A stretch of 64,000 nucleotides of DNA, from NCBI RefSeq assembly GCF_003583985.1, contig NZ_QXML01000003.1, positions 310,001-374,000 of the forward strand, in the 5' to 3' direction. This document shows, in pieces, positions 44,901-52,994 of the stretch. The stretch comes from Algoriphagus lacus. Its GTDB lineage: Bacteria; Bacteroidota; Bacteroidia; Cytophagales; Cyclobacteriaceae. The notes beneath the pieces are model-generated. The model saw only the letters and a program-made list of their open reading frames with translations. It did no database searches and had not been told where the DNA came from. The position numbers and the translations under genes are program-made. Position 1 is the first letter of the stretch. The number at the start of each line of letters is the position of its first letter.

Positions 44901-45780
44901 TAAAAATTCAGGCTACTGTTTCGGAGTCGAATTTGCCATCAAAATGGCCGAAGACGAAATGGAAAACACCGATCAGTTGTACTGCCTCGGAGACATTGTC
45001 CACAATGACATGGAGGTGAAGCGACTTCGAGAAAAGGGACTAATTGTCATTGATCGGGAAAAACTGCAGGAATTGAGCAATTGCAAGGTTTTGATCCGGG
45101 CACATGGCGAACCGCCTGAAACCTATAAAACAGCCATCGAAAACAATATTGAACTTATCGATGCCTCCTGTCCGGTAGTGTTGAAGCTGCAGCACCGGGT
45201 GAAAAATGCCTTCGACAAGATGGAAAAGGAGAATGGTCAGATCGTTATTTATGGCAAGAAAGGTCATGCCGAAGTAATTGGGCTTACCGGGCAGACCTTG
45301 GAAAAGGCCATTGTAGTGATGGAAGACGCAGACCTTGACAAGATTGACTACAACCGCCCAGTCACACTTTTTAGCCAGACTACGAAGAGTACAAAAGGAT
45401 TTTATGAGCTTTCACACAAAATTGAGGATCGGATAAAAGACGCAAAAGGTGAGTTGACGGAAGTTGACTTCAATGCCAATGATTCAATTTGTAGGCAGGT
45501 TTCTAACCGGGAGCCTCAACTGCAAAAGTTTGCGCAGGAAAATGATGTCGTTCTTTTTGTATCAGGGAAAAAAAGCTCCAATGGAAAAGCCCTTTACCAA
45601 GTTTGCCTGACAGAGAACCCCAGAAGTTATTTTATAGAAAACGAAACAGAGTTGGACCCTGACTGGTTTCATCCTGGAGACCGGGTAGGAATCTGTGGCG
45701 CAACATCCACCCCAATGTGGCTAATGGAACAGGTTAAGGCCTACGTAGAAACTTTGGAAGAAAATATGCTTCAGGCATGA
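44884..45780 (+). CDS. ispH: 4-hydroxy-3-methylbut-2-enyl diphosphate reductase
   Basis: Last step of the MEP isoprenoid pathway, giving IPP and DMAPP. The ATG at 44884 (MQVTIDKNSGYCFGV) fits the family; the longer frame begins with TTG in cmk. 298 residues. The three iron-sulfur cysteines are Cys12 (GYCFGV), Cys96 (ASCPVV) and Cys203 (SICRQV); substrate His40 and His74 (AHGEPPE), His128 and Glu130 (GHAEVIG), and the TTKST loop are present. It overlaps cmk by 17 bp. Confidence 0.96.
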   Translation: MQVTIDKNSGYCFGVEFAIKMAEDEMENTDQLYCLGDIVHNDMEVKRLREKGLIVIDREKLQELSNCKVLIRAHGEPPETYKTAIENNIELIDASCPVVLKLQHRVKNAFDKMEKENGQIVIYGKKGHAEVIGLTGQTLEKAIVVMEDADLDKIDYNRPVTLFSQTTKSTKGFYELSHKIEDRIKDAKGELTEVDFNANDSICRQVSNREPQLQKFAQENDVVLFVSGKKSSNGKALYQVCLTENPRSYFIENETELDPDWFHPGDRVGICGATSTPMWLMEQVKAYVETLEENMLQA

Positions 45781-45856
45781 AAATAACCTTTGGTACTCAT
45801 AAGTAAAAGTTCGAACAATTAAAGTGACATTAGCTTCTTATCAAAAGGTTTTTCTT

Positions 45857-45864
45857 TAGATTTG
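45857..45864 (+). promoter_or_regulatory. Candidate -7 box (TAGATTTG) for the nqr operon
   Basis: TAGATTTG fits TAnnTTTG and lies 37 bp before the nqrA ATG, giving a leader of about 30 nt. The -33 motif is weak. Confidence 0.55.
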
Positions 45865-45900
45865 GGGCGTTTTTCACAAGCTCATAGTTCAAAAACAGAT

Positions 45901-47253
45901 ATGTCTAAAATAGTGAAGCTTAAGAAAGGTTTTGACATAAATCTGGCAGGAAAGGCATCGAAAGAGATTGCTAATTTCGCTCCAGCTCAAACCTTCGCAA
46001 TTAAGCCGACAGACTTCGTGGGACTTCAGCGTCCTAAAGTCCTTGTCAATGAAGGAGATACGGTCAAGGCCGGTACTCCCATCCTGATCGATAAAGCCCT
46101 TGATCAGGTCATCTACGCAGCCCCAGTTTCCGGTGAGATCGTTGAGGTCAAGCGCGGAGACAAGCGAAAGCTTCTGGAAATCAAAATTCTGGCTGACAAA
46201 ACCATCACTCATGAAAATTTTGGAAAAATTGACCTGAACCAAGACCGAAATGCCTTGGCAGCTAAATTGGCTTCCACTGGGGTATGGCCAAACATCATCC
46301 AGAGACCTTATGGAATTGTGGCAAATCCTGCAGATTCTCCGAAGGCGATTTTCATATCTGCATTTGATACGCATCCCCTAGCACCTGATTATGGGTTTAC
46401 CCTTCAGGGCGAGGAAAAGTACTTTCAGGCAGGTATCGATGCCCTTGCAAAGCTGACAAAAGGGAAAGTTCACGTAAATGTGGATGGCTCCAAGCCTGTT
46501 CCTGCGGTATTCTCAGGAGTGAAAAACGCCCAGGTCAATCAATTCTCAGGTCCTCATCCCGCGGGAAATGTTGGTATTCAGATTCATCATTTGGACCCTA
46601 TCAACAAAGGAGAAATTGCTTGGACCGTTAATCCTGTAGGCGTCGTTCAGATCGGAAAGGCAGTTTTGGAAGGAGTTTATGATGCTTCCAAAGTGATTGC
46701 TGTGACAGGTTCAGAGTTGACTAAATCAGCCTATACTAAGACGTATGTCGGAGCCAGTGTTTCTACTTTTGTTAAGGGAAATCTTAACTCCGGACATGTT
46801 CGAGTGATTTCAGGTAACGTGTTGACAGGTGAGAAAATCAACCTGGAAGGTCATCTTGGCTTCTACAGCAATCAGATCACTGTAATTCCAGAGGGTGATT
46901 ATTACGAATTTCTCGGTTGGGCCAAACCGACAACAAGCAAGCTGAGCTACCATAGAGCATTGGGGCTGTTTTCTTTCCTTAACCCAAAGAAAGAATTTGT
47001 GCTTGACTCCAACTGCAGAGGCGAAGAAAGAGCCTTCGTGCAAACAGGTGTTTTCGAAGCGGTTACTCCGATGGACATCCTTCCTATGTATTTATTGAAA
47101 GCCATCATGGCAGAAGACTTCGATGAAATGGAGGAGCTGGGAATCTATGAAATTGTTGAAGAGGATTTGGCACTCTGCGAGTTTGTAGACGTGTCCAAGC
47201 ATCCTGTGCAGGAGTTGGTAAGAAAAGGTATAGAATTAATCCAATACAGTTAA
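45901..47253 (+). CDS. nqrA: Na+-translocating NADH:quinone reductase subunit A
   Basis: Peripheral cytoplasmic subunit of the sodium pump (Na+-NQR), tied to quinone binding. The ATG at 45901 is chosen (MSKIVKLKKGFDINLAGKA); the longer ORF to 45862 is not needed. 450 residues, full family length. Hallmarks are VNEGDTVKAGTPILIDK, GVVQIGKAVLEGVYDASKVIAVTG, HPAGNVGIQIHHLDPINKGEIAW and EELGIYEIVEEDLALCEFVDVSKHPVQELVRKGIELI. First gene of nqrABCDE; the next gene starts 5 bp later. Confidence 0.96.
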   Translation: MSKIVKLKKGFDINLAGKASKEIANFAPAQTFAIKPTDFVGLQRPKVLVNEGDTVKAGTPILIDKALDQVIYAAPVSGEIVEVKRGDKRKLLEIKILADKTITHENFGKIDLNQDRNALAAKLASTGVWPNIIQRPYGIVANPADSPKAIFISAFDTHPLAPDYGFTLQGEEKYFQAGIDALAKLTKGKVHVNVDGSKPVPAVFSGVKNAQVNQFSGPHPAGNVGIQIHHLDPINKGEIAWTVNPVGVVQIGKAVLEGVYDASKVIAVTGSELTKSAYTKTYVGASVSTFVKGNLNSGHVRVISGNVLTGEKINLEGHLGFYSNQITVIPEGDYYEFLGWAKPTTSKLSYHRALGLFSFLNPKKEFVLDSNCRGEERAFVQTGVFEAVTPMDILPMYLLKAIMAEDFDEMEELGIYEIVEEDLALCEFVDVSKHPVQELVRKGIELIQYS

Positions 47254-47258
47254 TCCAT

Positions 47259-48473
47259 ATGAAGTTTCTAAGAGATTTAATGGACAAACAGCGCCCGATG
47301 TTTGAAAAGGGTGGCAAGTTTGAAAAGTTCTTTTACGCATTTGAAGCGGGAGAGACTTTCCTCTTTTCCCCGAATCATACTACCGGTATCAAAGGTGCCC
47401 AGGTAAAAGATGCAATTGACTTGAAGCGAATGATGATCACAGTGGTGATTGCCATGATTCCAGCTTTGCTTTTTGGCATTTACAACACAGGTCATCAGAG
47501 TCTTTTGGCAACAGGTCAAACTGCTGGTTTGTGGGATAACTTTGGAGACAAAGCTTTGATCGGTATTCAGTTAGTACTTCCTATCATCATCGTAGCCTAT
47601 GCGGCCGGTGGTTTGGTGGAGGCGACTTTCGCTGTGATCCGAAAGCATCCTATCAATGAAGGATTTCTGGTGACAGGGATGTTGATTCCTCTCGTAATTC
47701 CAGCAACTACACCGCTTTGGCAAGTTGCCATGGCCACGGTATTTGCAGTTGTGATTGCAAAAGAGGTGTTTGGAGGTACAGGAATGAACATTCTGAATGT
47801 CGCGATGACTGCAAGAGCATTTTTGTATTTCGCGTATCCTGCACAGATTTCAGGTGATCAAGTTTGGACTTATTTAGGTGAAAAAGCTGCAGTAGACGGT
47901 TTCTCTGGAGCTACTGCTTTGTCAGTAGTTTATGATGCCGGTGTACAGAATGTAAATGCTGTAGAGGCACTTAATAACCATAACTCCGTCCTGGGTGATG
48001 GTATTTTCAGTTTCTACAATATGTTCATGGGTTGGATTCCGGGATCAATCGGTGAGACTTCTACCTTGATGTGTTTGGTTGGTGCAGCAATTTTAATTGG
48101 CACCGGTGTGGGAAGTTGGAAAATTATTGTTTCAGGATTTGCAGGAGCGTATGTTATGGCTTTTATTATGAACCTACTCGCAGTTAATGAATACATGGCC
48201 CTTCCGGCGCATTACCATTGGGTAATGGGTGGTTTGGCTTTCGGTATTGTCTTTATGGCTACTGACCCCGTATCCGCTGCGCAAACAGAGACTGGTAAAT
48301 GGATTTACGGTTTCTTAATTGGTGTTTTGACGATCATTATCCGAGTAACCAACCCGGCATATCCAGAAGGAATTATGTTGGCTGTGTTGTTCATGAATGT
48401 CGTGGCACCATTGATCGATTATTATGTAGTTAAAGCTAATAAAACAAGGAGGCTACAACGTGCAACAGTCTAA
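47259..48473 (+). CDS. nqrB: Na+-translocating NADH:quinone reductase subunit B
   Basis: Integral membrane subunit with covalent FMN. The 404-residue protein has about eight to ten hydrophobic segments starting near 50 (MMITVVIAMIPALLFGIYNTG). The flavinylation motif is DGFSGATALS with Thr219, matching SGAT of the RnfD/NqrB family. Also typical are EVFGGTGMNILNVAMTARAFLYFAYP and DPVSAAQTETGKW. Its last 14 bp overlap the nqrC start, and contain the Shine-Dalgarno for nqrC. Confidence 0.96.
   Translation: MKFLRDLMDKQRPMFEKGGKFEKFFYAFEAGETFLFSPNHTTGIKGAQVKDAIDLKRMMITVVIAMIPALLFGIYNTGHQSLLATGQTAGLWDNFGDKALIGIQLVLPIIIVAYAAGGLVEATFAVIRKHPINEGFLVTGMLIPLVIPATTPLWQVAMATVFAVVIAKEVFGGTGMNILNVAMTARAFLYFAYPAQISGDQVWTYLGEKAAVDGFSGATALSVVYDAGVQNVNAVEALNNHNSVLGDGIFSFYNMFMGWIPGSIGETSTLMCLVGAAILIGTGVGSWKIIVSGFAGAYVMAFIMNLLAVNEYMALPAHYHWVMGGLAFGIVFMATDPVSAAQTETGKWIYGFLIGVLTIIIRVTNPAYPEGIMLAVLFMNVVAPLIDYYVVKANKTRRLQRATV
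48446..48452 (+). promoter_or_regulatory. Strong Shine-Dalgarno AAGGAGG for the GTG start of nqrC
   Basis: AAGGAGG lies inside the nqrB coding end, 7 nt before the GTG at 48460. Good SD sequences are rare in Bacteroidota, so this supports the GTG start. Confidence 0.7.
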
Positions 48474-49215
48474 TACTTACATCATCGTATATTCTGCTGT
48501 TTTGACTATCATCTTGGGACTTTTGCTCTCAGGATCAGCTCAGGTCTTAGGACCATGGCAGCAGGAAGCCATAGCTTTAGATAAGAAAAAGCAAATTTTG
48601 GGAGCTGTGATCAATGCCGAAGAAATTGCGGCTATGACTCCAGAGCAGGTTAATGAGTTCTATGCGGCCCGAATCTCTTCTACAGTGGTTGATATTACAG
48701 GTAAAGAAATCACAGAAGGAGGCGTTTCCGCTGAAAAGGTTGAGATTGCCAAGGATTACAAAAAGCCGGCAGATCAGAGACTTTATCCTGTTTTTATTTA
48801 TCATGCTGAGGGTAATCCAGAAGATGTTGAGTCCTATATTTTCCCGCTTTACGGAGCTGGACTTTGGGATGCTATTTGGGGATATCTATCCTTGGAAACA
48901 GATATGAATACTATCGGAGGTATAACTTTGGCTCACGCGGCTGAAACTCCAGGATTGGGCGCAAGAATCACTGAGAGTGAAGTACAAGCTAGATATGTCG
49001 GGAAAAAAATCTTTGATGAATCAGGCGCTTTGATGGCCGTTCAGATGCAAAAGGGAGAAGGAAAAGATTATTCTTCTGATCCTCATAAAGTTGACGGTAT
49101 GTCTGGAGCTACTATCACAGGCAACGGTGTGAACAATATGCTTAAAGCCTACATGGGACATTATGAGGCTTACATCAAAGCAAAGTCTTCCCAAAAAGCA
49201 GTAGCTGGTCTATAA
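48460..49215 (+). CDS. nqrC: Na+-translocating NADH:quinone reductase subunit C
   Basis: Single-span subunit carrying covalent FMN on the outer side. Starts at GTG 48460, overlapping nqrB by 14 bp. 251 residues with an N-terminal helix (IIVYSAVLTIILGLLLSGSAQVL) and the flavinylation site MSGATITGNG with Thr218. HAAETPGLGARITE is the conserved FMN-binding domain signature. The apbE flavin transferase needed to load FMN is not in this window. Confidence 0.96.
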   Translation: MQQSNTYIIVYSAVLTIILGLLLSGSAQVLGPWQQEAIALDKKKQILGAVINAEEIAAMTPEQVNEFYAARISSTVVDITGKEITEGGVSAEKVEIAKDYKKPADQRLYPVFIYHAEGNPEDVESYIFPLYGAGLWDAIWGYLSLETDMNTIGGITLAHAAETPGLGARITESEVQARYVGKKIFDESGALMAVQMQKGEGKDYSSDPHKVDGMSGATITGNGVNNMLKAYMGHYEAYIKAKSSQKAVAGL

Positions 49216-49243
49216 TTCTTAATCAACTCACAAATAAAACATT

Positions 49244-49924
49244 ATGAGTGCTGAAACATTAGAAAAGGCATTGGTTAAGCCAGCAGAGCCTTTACTTTCC
49301 AAAAGGAGAAAAAAACTAATCACGGATCCTCTTATAGATGATAATCCGGTGACTGTTCAGGTGTTGGGAATTTGTTCCTCATTGGCAGTAACTACTCAGA
49401 TGCAGCCTACTTTAGTAATGGCTATCTCTGTAATCTTCGTAGTTGCCTTGTCGAACTTTGTGATCTCTTTGATGAGAAACACTATCCCTTCACGTGTTCG
49501 GATTATCGTTCAGTTGGCAGTAGTAGCTACATTGGTAACTATTGTTAGTGAAATCCTTAAGGCATTTGCTTACGATATGTATAAGGAGCTTTCCGTATTT
49601 ATCGGATTGATCATCACCAACTGTATTGTAATGGGTCGATTGGAGGCTTTTGCCATGGGTAACAAACCTTATGATTCCATGTTGGATGGTCTTGGCTCTG
49701 CCTTGGGGTATTCCTGGATTATTTTGACCGTTGCGTTCTTCCGTGAACTCTGGGGTTCTGGTTCAGTTTTCGGGATTCCAGTTTTTGATTACATCTCCGG
49801 ATTATTTGGAGACGATTTTAATCTTGCTAAAAATGGTCTAATGGTAACTCCTGTAGGGGCATTCATCATCCTTGGCTTGATTGTTTGGGTCCAGCGGACC
49901 AAAACTGGTTATGTTGAACATTAA
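49244..49924 (+). CDS. nqrD: Na+-translocating NADH:quinone reductase subunit D
   Basis: Multi-span membrane subunit; with NqrE it holds an intramembrane iron-sulfur centre. 226 residues, six hydrophobic segments. Family blocks are DDNPVTVQVLGICSSLAVTTQM with the conserved Cys, IGLIITNCIVMGRLEAFAMGN with the second conserved Cys and DGLGSALGYSWIIL. It starts 28 bp after nqrC. Confidence 0.96.
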   Translation: MSAETLEKALVKPAEPLLSKRRKKLITDPLIDDNPVTVQVLGICSSLAVTTQMQPTLVMAISVIFVVALSNFVISLMRNTIPSRVRIIVQLAVVATLVTIVSEILKAFAYDMYKELSVFIGLIITNCIVMGRLEAFAMGNKPYDSMLDGLGSALGYSWIILTVAFFRELWGSGSVFGIPVFDYISGLFGDDFNLAKNGLMVTPVGAFIILGLIVWVQRTKTGYVEH

Positions 49925-49940
49925 TTAACTTCCTCAGAAA

Positions 49941-50552
49941 ATGGAATTATTTAGTTTAGGTATTCGGTCGATTTTTATCGACAACATGATTTTCGCTTAC
50001 TTCTTGGGAATGTGCTCTTTCCTTGCCGTTTCAAAGAAAGTGAGTACTGCTATGGGACTTGGCGCTGCTGTAGTTTTCGTACTTGGAGTAACGGTTCCTT
50101 TCAACTGGATTCTGAATGAGTTTGTGTTGAAGGAAGGGGCATTAACTTGGATTTCTGCGGATTTGGCAGCAATCGATTTGTCATTCCTAAGGTTTATCAT
50201 GTTCATTGCAATCATCGCAGGTATTGTTCAGTTGGTTGAAATGGTGGTAGAAAAGTTCTCTCCAGCACTTTACGGTCAGTTGGGTATCTTCCTTCCCTTG
50301 ATTGCTGTAAACTGCGCGATTCTTGGAGGCTGTCTATTCATGGCACAACGTGATTATACCCTAGCGGAATCAGCAGTTTATGGATTTGGTTCTGGCTTTG
50401 GTTTCATGCTCGCAATTGTATTGCTGGCTGCAATCCGTGAACGGTTGAAATATTCTCATGTACCAAATGGTTTGAAAGGCCTAGGCATCACCATGCTTTT
50501 GACGGGTCTGATGGGAATTGCTTTTATGTCCTTCATGGGAATCAATCTTTAA
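49941..50552 (+). CDS. nqrE: Na+-translocating NADH:quinone reductase subunit E
   Basis: Membrane partner of NqrD. 203 residues with six hydrophobic segments, and the inverted counterpart motifs [23 protein letters not shown] (Cys26) and [21 protein letters not shown] (Cys120). It is the last nqr gene before a strong terminator; the subunit F gene usually following it is absent. Confidence 0.96.
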   Translation: MELFSLGIRSIFIDNMIFAYFLGMCSFLAVSKKVSTAMGLGAAVVFVLGVTVPFNWILNEFVLKEGALTWISADLAAIDLSFLRFIMFIAIIAGIVQLVEMVVEKFSPALYGQLGIFLPLIAVNCAILGGCLFMAQRDYTLAESAVYGFGSGFGFMLAIVLLAAIRERLKYSHVPNGLKGLGITMLLTGLMGIAFMSFMGINL

Positions 50553-50569
50553 TAGATTTCCTATTCTAG

Positions 50570-50604
50570 AAAAAGGCTCTGAAATTTTATTTCAGAGCCT
50601 TTTT
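50570..50604 (+). terminator. Terminator after nqrE (end of truncated nqr operon)
   Basis: AAAAAGGCTCTGAAA - TTTTA - TTTCAGAGCCTTTTT, a perfect 15-bp stem followed by CTTTTT. Confidence 0.9.
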
Positions 50605-50691
50605 CTTTTTAACGGTTAGGTTCTTTTTGCCTGAACCTCTTAACTTATGAAATCTATTAGCCAAGACTTACTAACCATAAACCCCATAACC

Positions 50692-51318
50692 ATGAAAAAA
50701 CTAATTGCCTTACTCGTTTTATTTTCAATTTCTTTCGCTGCTTTTCCTCAAAAAGGAAAGTGGGTGGAGCTTTTTAATGGCAAAAACCTTGACGGATGGA
50801 AAATCTCAGAAAATCCTGCATCCTTTTCAGTGGTGGATGGTACCATAAAAGTGGATGGTCCACGTGCTCACGCCTTTTATGACGGATCTGTGGGAAACCA
50901 CGACTTCAAAAATTTCGAGCTAATGGTTGAGGTTAAAACGATGCCAAAAGCAAACTCAGGAATTTTTATCCATACCATGTATCAAGAGACCGGCTGGCCA
51001 AACAAAGGCTATGAAGTGCAGGTGAACCAATCCCATGGAGATTGGAGAAAGTCAGGAAGCTTGTATTCTTTTAATGATGTGAAAGACGTGTACGTAAAGG
51101 ATGGCGAATGGTATACCTATCATATCATTGTCAATGGGGACCAAGCTACTGTGAAGATTAATAAGAAGGTAGTGATGGAATATGATGAATCAGCTGATAC
51201 AAACCGTCCAGCAAATGCAGGAGAGAAGAAATTTGATCACGGGACAATCGCCCTTCAGGCCCATGATCCAGAGAGCGTGATTTATTATCGAAGTGTAAAA
51301 GTGAAAATCCTGGATTGA
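50692..51318 (+). CDS. Secreted DUF1080 protein (3-keto-disaccharide hydrolase-like)
   Basis: Exported protein of 208 residues; the ATG at 50692 gives the signal peptide MKKLIALLVLFSISFAAFPQ, whereas the longer ORF would bury it. The mature domain opens with the DUF1080 hallmark WVELFNGKNLDGWKI, then FELMVEVKTMPKANSGIFIHT, EVQVNQSHGDWRKSGSLYSF and WYTYHIIVNGDQATVKINKK, ending IALQAHDPESVIYYRSVKVKIL. These beta-sandwich proteins are known to act on 3-keto-glycosides. It has no sugar operon nearby; the Gfo/Idh gene at 3.2 kb belongs to a similar style of metabolism but is remote. Confidence 0.9.
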   Translation: MKKLIALLVLFSISFAAFPQKGKWVELFNGKNLDGWKISENPASFSVVDGTIKVDGPRAHAFYDGSVGNHDFKNFELMVEVKTMPKANSGIFIHTMYQETGWPNKGYEVQVNQSHGDWRKSGSLYSFNDVKDVYVKDGEWYTYHIIVNGDQATVKINKKVVMEYDESADTNRPANAGEKKFDHGTIALQAHDPESVIYYRSVKVKILD

Positions 51319-51340
51319 TTTTATTTACGTTATTGAACAA

Positions 51341-51373
51341 TAAAATGCCTGGTCTTTCGATTGAGCATTTTTT
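51341..51373 (+). terminator. Weak terminator after the DUF1080 gene
   Basis: AAAATGC ... GCATTTT with a long imperfect interior and a run of Ts. Confidence 0.45.
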
Positions 51374-51399
51374 TTGAGTTCTTCATGTAACATTCTTTT

Positions 51400-51957
51400 A
51401 TGCGACACACCTACCACCGAATTTTATCTTATTTCTTCAGAGGCCTATTGGTTTTGACACCTTTGGCTGTCACCGGATATGTGATCTATGCCATTTTTAT
51501 TTTTCTGGATGGGTTGATCCCTGTTCCCTTTCCCGGAATTGGGATATTGATGGTATTGGGTTTGATAACTTTTGTGGGTTATTTGGCTAGTCTGTTCTTC
51601 ACCAAACCGTTTTTTGAATGGTTTGAGCGAGGAGTTTTTAAAATCCCTTTGGTCAATCTGCTTTATACAAGCATCAAAGATCTAATGGGGGCTTTTGTCG
51701 GGGAAAAGAAGAAATTCAGTTCCCCGGTTATTGTTCAGTTAAGTGATTCCATGTCTAGGCTGGGATTTATTACCCAGGAAAGCATGGAGGTAATTGGTGA
51801 AGACGATTTGGTGGCTGTCTACTTCCCTCACAGTTATAATGTGTCTGGAAATGTTTTTTTGGTAAAAAAAGAAAAAATTAAACCACTAAAAGGAGTGAAA
51901 AGCTCAGATGTGATGAAGTTTATGGTTTCTGGAGGGGTATCTCCTTTGGAGGCTTAA
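51400..51957 (+). CDS. DUF502-family membrane protein
   Basis: 185 residues with two N-terminal transmembrane helices (FFRGLLVLTPLAVTGYVIYAIFIFL near 12-36, and GIGILMVLGLITFVGYLASLFF near 45-67) followed by a soluble domain: IPLVNLLYTSIKDLMGAF, GEKKKFSSPVIVQL and VAVYFPHSYNVSGNVFLVKKEKI. This domain pattern identifies DUF502. Its function is not known. The 3' end overlaps the convergent selD gene by 4 bp. Confidence 0.9.
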   Translation: MRHTYHRILSYFFRGLLVLTPLAVTGYVIYAIFIFLDGLIPVPFPGIGILMVLGLITFVGYLASLFFTKPFFEWFERGVFKIPLVNLLYTSIKDLMGAFVGEKKKFSSPVIVQLSDSMSRLGFITQESMEVIGEDDLVAVYFPHSYNVSGNVFLVKKEKIKPLKGVKSSDVMKFMVSGGVSPLEA

Positions 51958-52994
51958 ATTACTTCAACCACAAAGTCACCTCCAGTCACAAATTTCCCAA
52001 TCTCCCAAACCGGTTGGTTTTCCACCTTCATAGTATCCAAAAACCAATTCTGGTTCTCAGGGGAAATGGCAATCAATAGTCCACCGCTCGTTTGGGGATC
52101 ACAAAGCTTCACCAAATCCATACCTTTCACTCCTTTGGTTTTGGTGTTGAATGCATTCCAGTTTCGGTAGGTGTTATCGGGAAAGATGAACTGATTGATA
52201 TACTCCTGAATCCCTTCAATCAACGGAACTTTGTCCAGTTCAATTTCTGCAGAAAGTGATGCTCCTTCCGCCATTTCAATCAAGTGGCCCAAGAGTCCAA
52301 AGCCTGTTACATCTGTCATGGCATGGACCTCTTCATGATTTCCTAAAACGCCTCCAATGGAATTTAGCTTACAGGCAGTATCCAAAAGTTTGAAATAATC
52401 CTTTTCCTCTATTTTTTGCCGCTTCAATGCGGTTGCCAAAACTCCGATTCCAATCGGTTTGGTAAGGAAGATCAAGTCTCCACTTTTCGCTCCTTGATTG
52501 GTTTTAATTTTCCGAGGATGAATGACTCCATTTACCGAAAGTCCGAAAATCGGATCTTTGGCTGCGATGGAATGTCCACCTGCCAGTTCAATTCCAGCTT
52601 CTTTACAGATACTTTTGGCCCCTTCTAGAACTTTTGCTGCCAGTTCCGGGGCGATTTTTTCCACAGGCCAACTTAGGATGGCATTGGCAAAAATTGGTTT
52701 GCCTCCCATTGCGTACACATCTGAAATGGCATTTGCTGCAGAAATTCTTCCAAAATCAAATGGGTCATCCACTATCGGGGTAAAAAAATCAACCGTATTG
52801 ATCACTGCCAAATCCTCGGATACCTGGTAGACTGCCGCATCGTCCTTGTGGGAGTTTCCCACCAAAAGATTAGGATCAGATTGGAAAAAAGAGCCGCTGG
52901 CACTCAGAATTTGGTCCAGGATTGCAGGAGCGATTTTGCAGCCGCAGCCTGAGCCTTCGCTCCATTCAGTGAGTCGTGTTTTAGGAGTTTCCAT
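51954..52994 (-). CDS. selD: Selenide, water dikinase (selenophosphate synthase)
   Basis: Makes selenophosphate from selenide and ATP. 346 residues; the active-site pair Cys17 (in GSGCGCKI) and Lys20 is present, so a cysteine rather than selenocysteine enzyme. VGNSHKDDAAVYQV near 43-56, FFTPIVDDPFDFGRISAANAISDVYAMGG, and DVTGFGLLGHLIEMA are the conserved ATP and metal blocks. It overlaps mnmH by 14 bp, which shows that the selenophosphate is meant for 2-selenouridine in tRNA. Confidence 0.96.
   Translation of the reverse strand: METPKTRLTEWSEGSGCGCKIAPAILDQILSASGSFFQSDPNLLVGNSHKDDAAVYQVSEDLAVINTVDFFTPIVDDPFDFGRISAANAISDVYAMGGKPIFANAILSWPVEKIAPELAAKVLEGAKSICKEAGIELAGGHSIAAKDPIFGLSVNGVIHPRKIKTNQGAKSGDLIFLTKPIGIGVLATALKRQKIEEKDYFKLLDTACKLNSIGGVLGNHEEVHAMTDVTGFGLLGHLIEMAEGASLSAEIELDKVPLIEGIQEYINQFIFPDNTYRNWNAFNTKTKGVKGMDLVKLCDPQTSGGLLIAISPENQNWFLDTMKVENQPVWEIGKFVTGGDFVVEVI

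Noticed and set aside
50605..51400. Displaced or frameshifted nqrF after nqrE
   Set aside because: No ferredoxin-type cysteines or FAD/NADH-binding motif was found in any frame; the gene there is a full DUF1080 protein.
52930..52945. Selenocysteine in SelD
   Set aside because: The active-site codon is TGC (Cys17), not an in-frame TGA.
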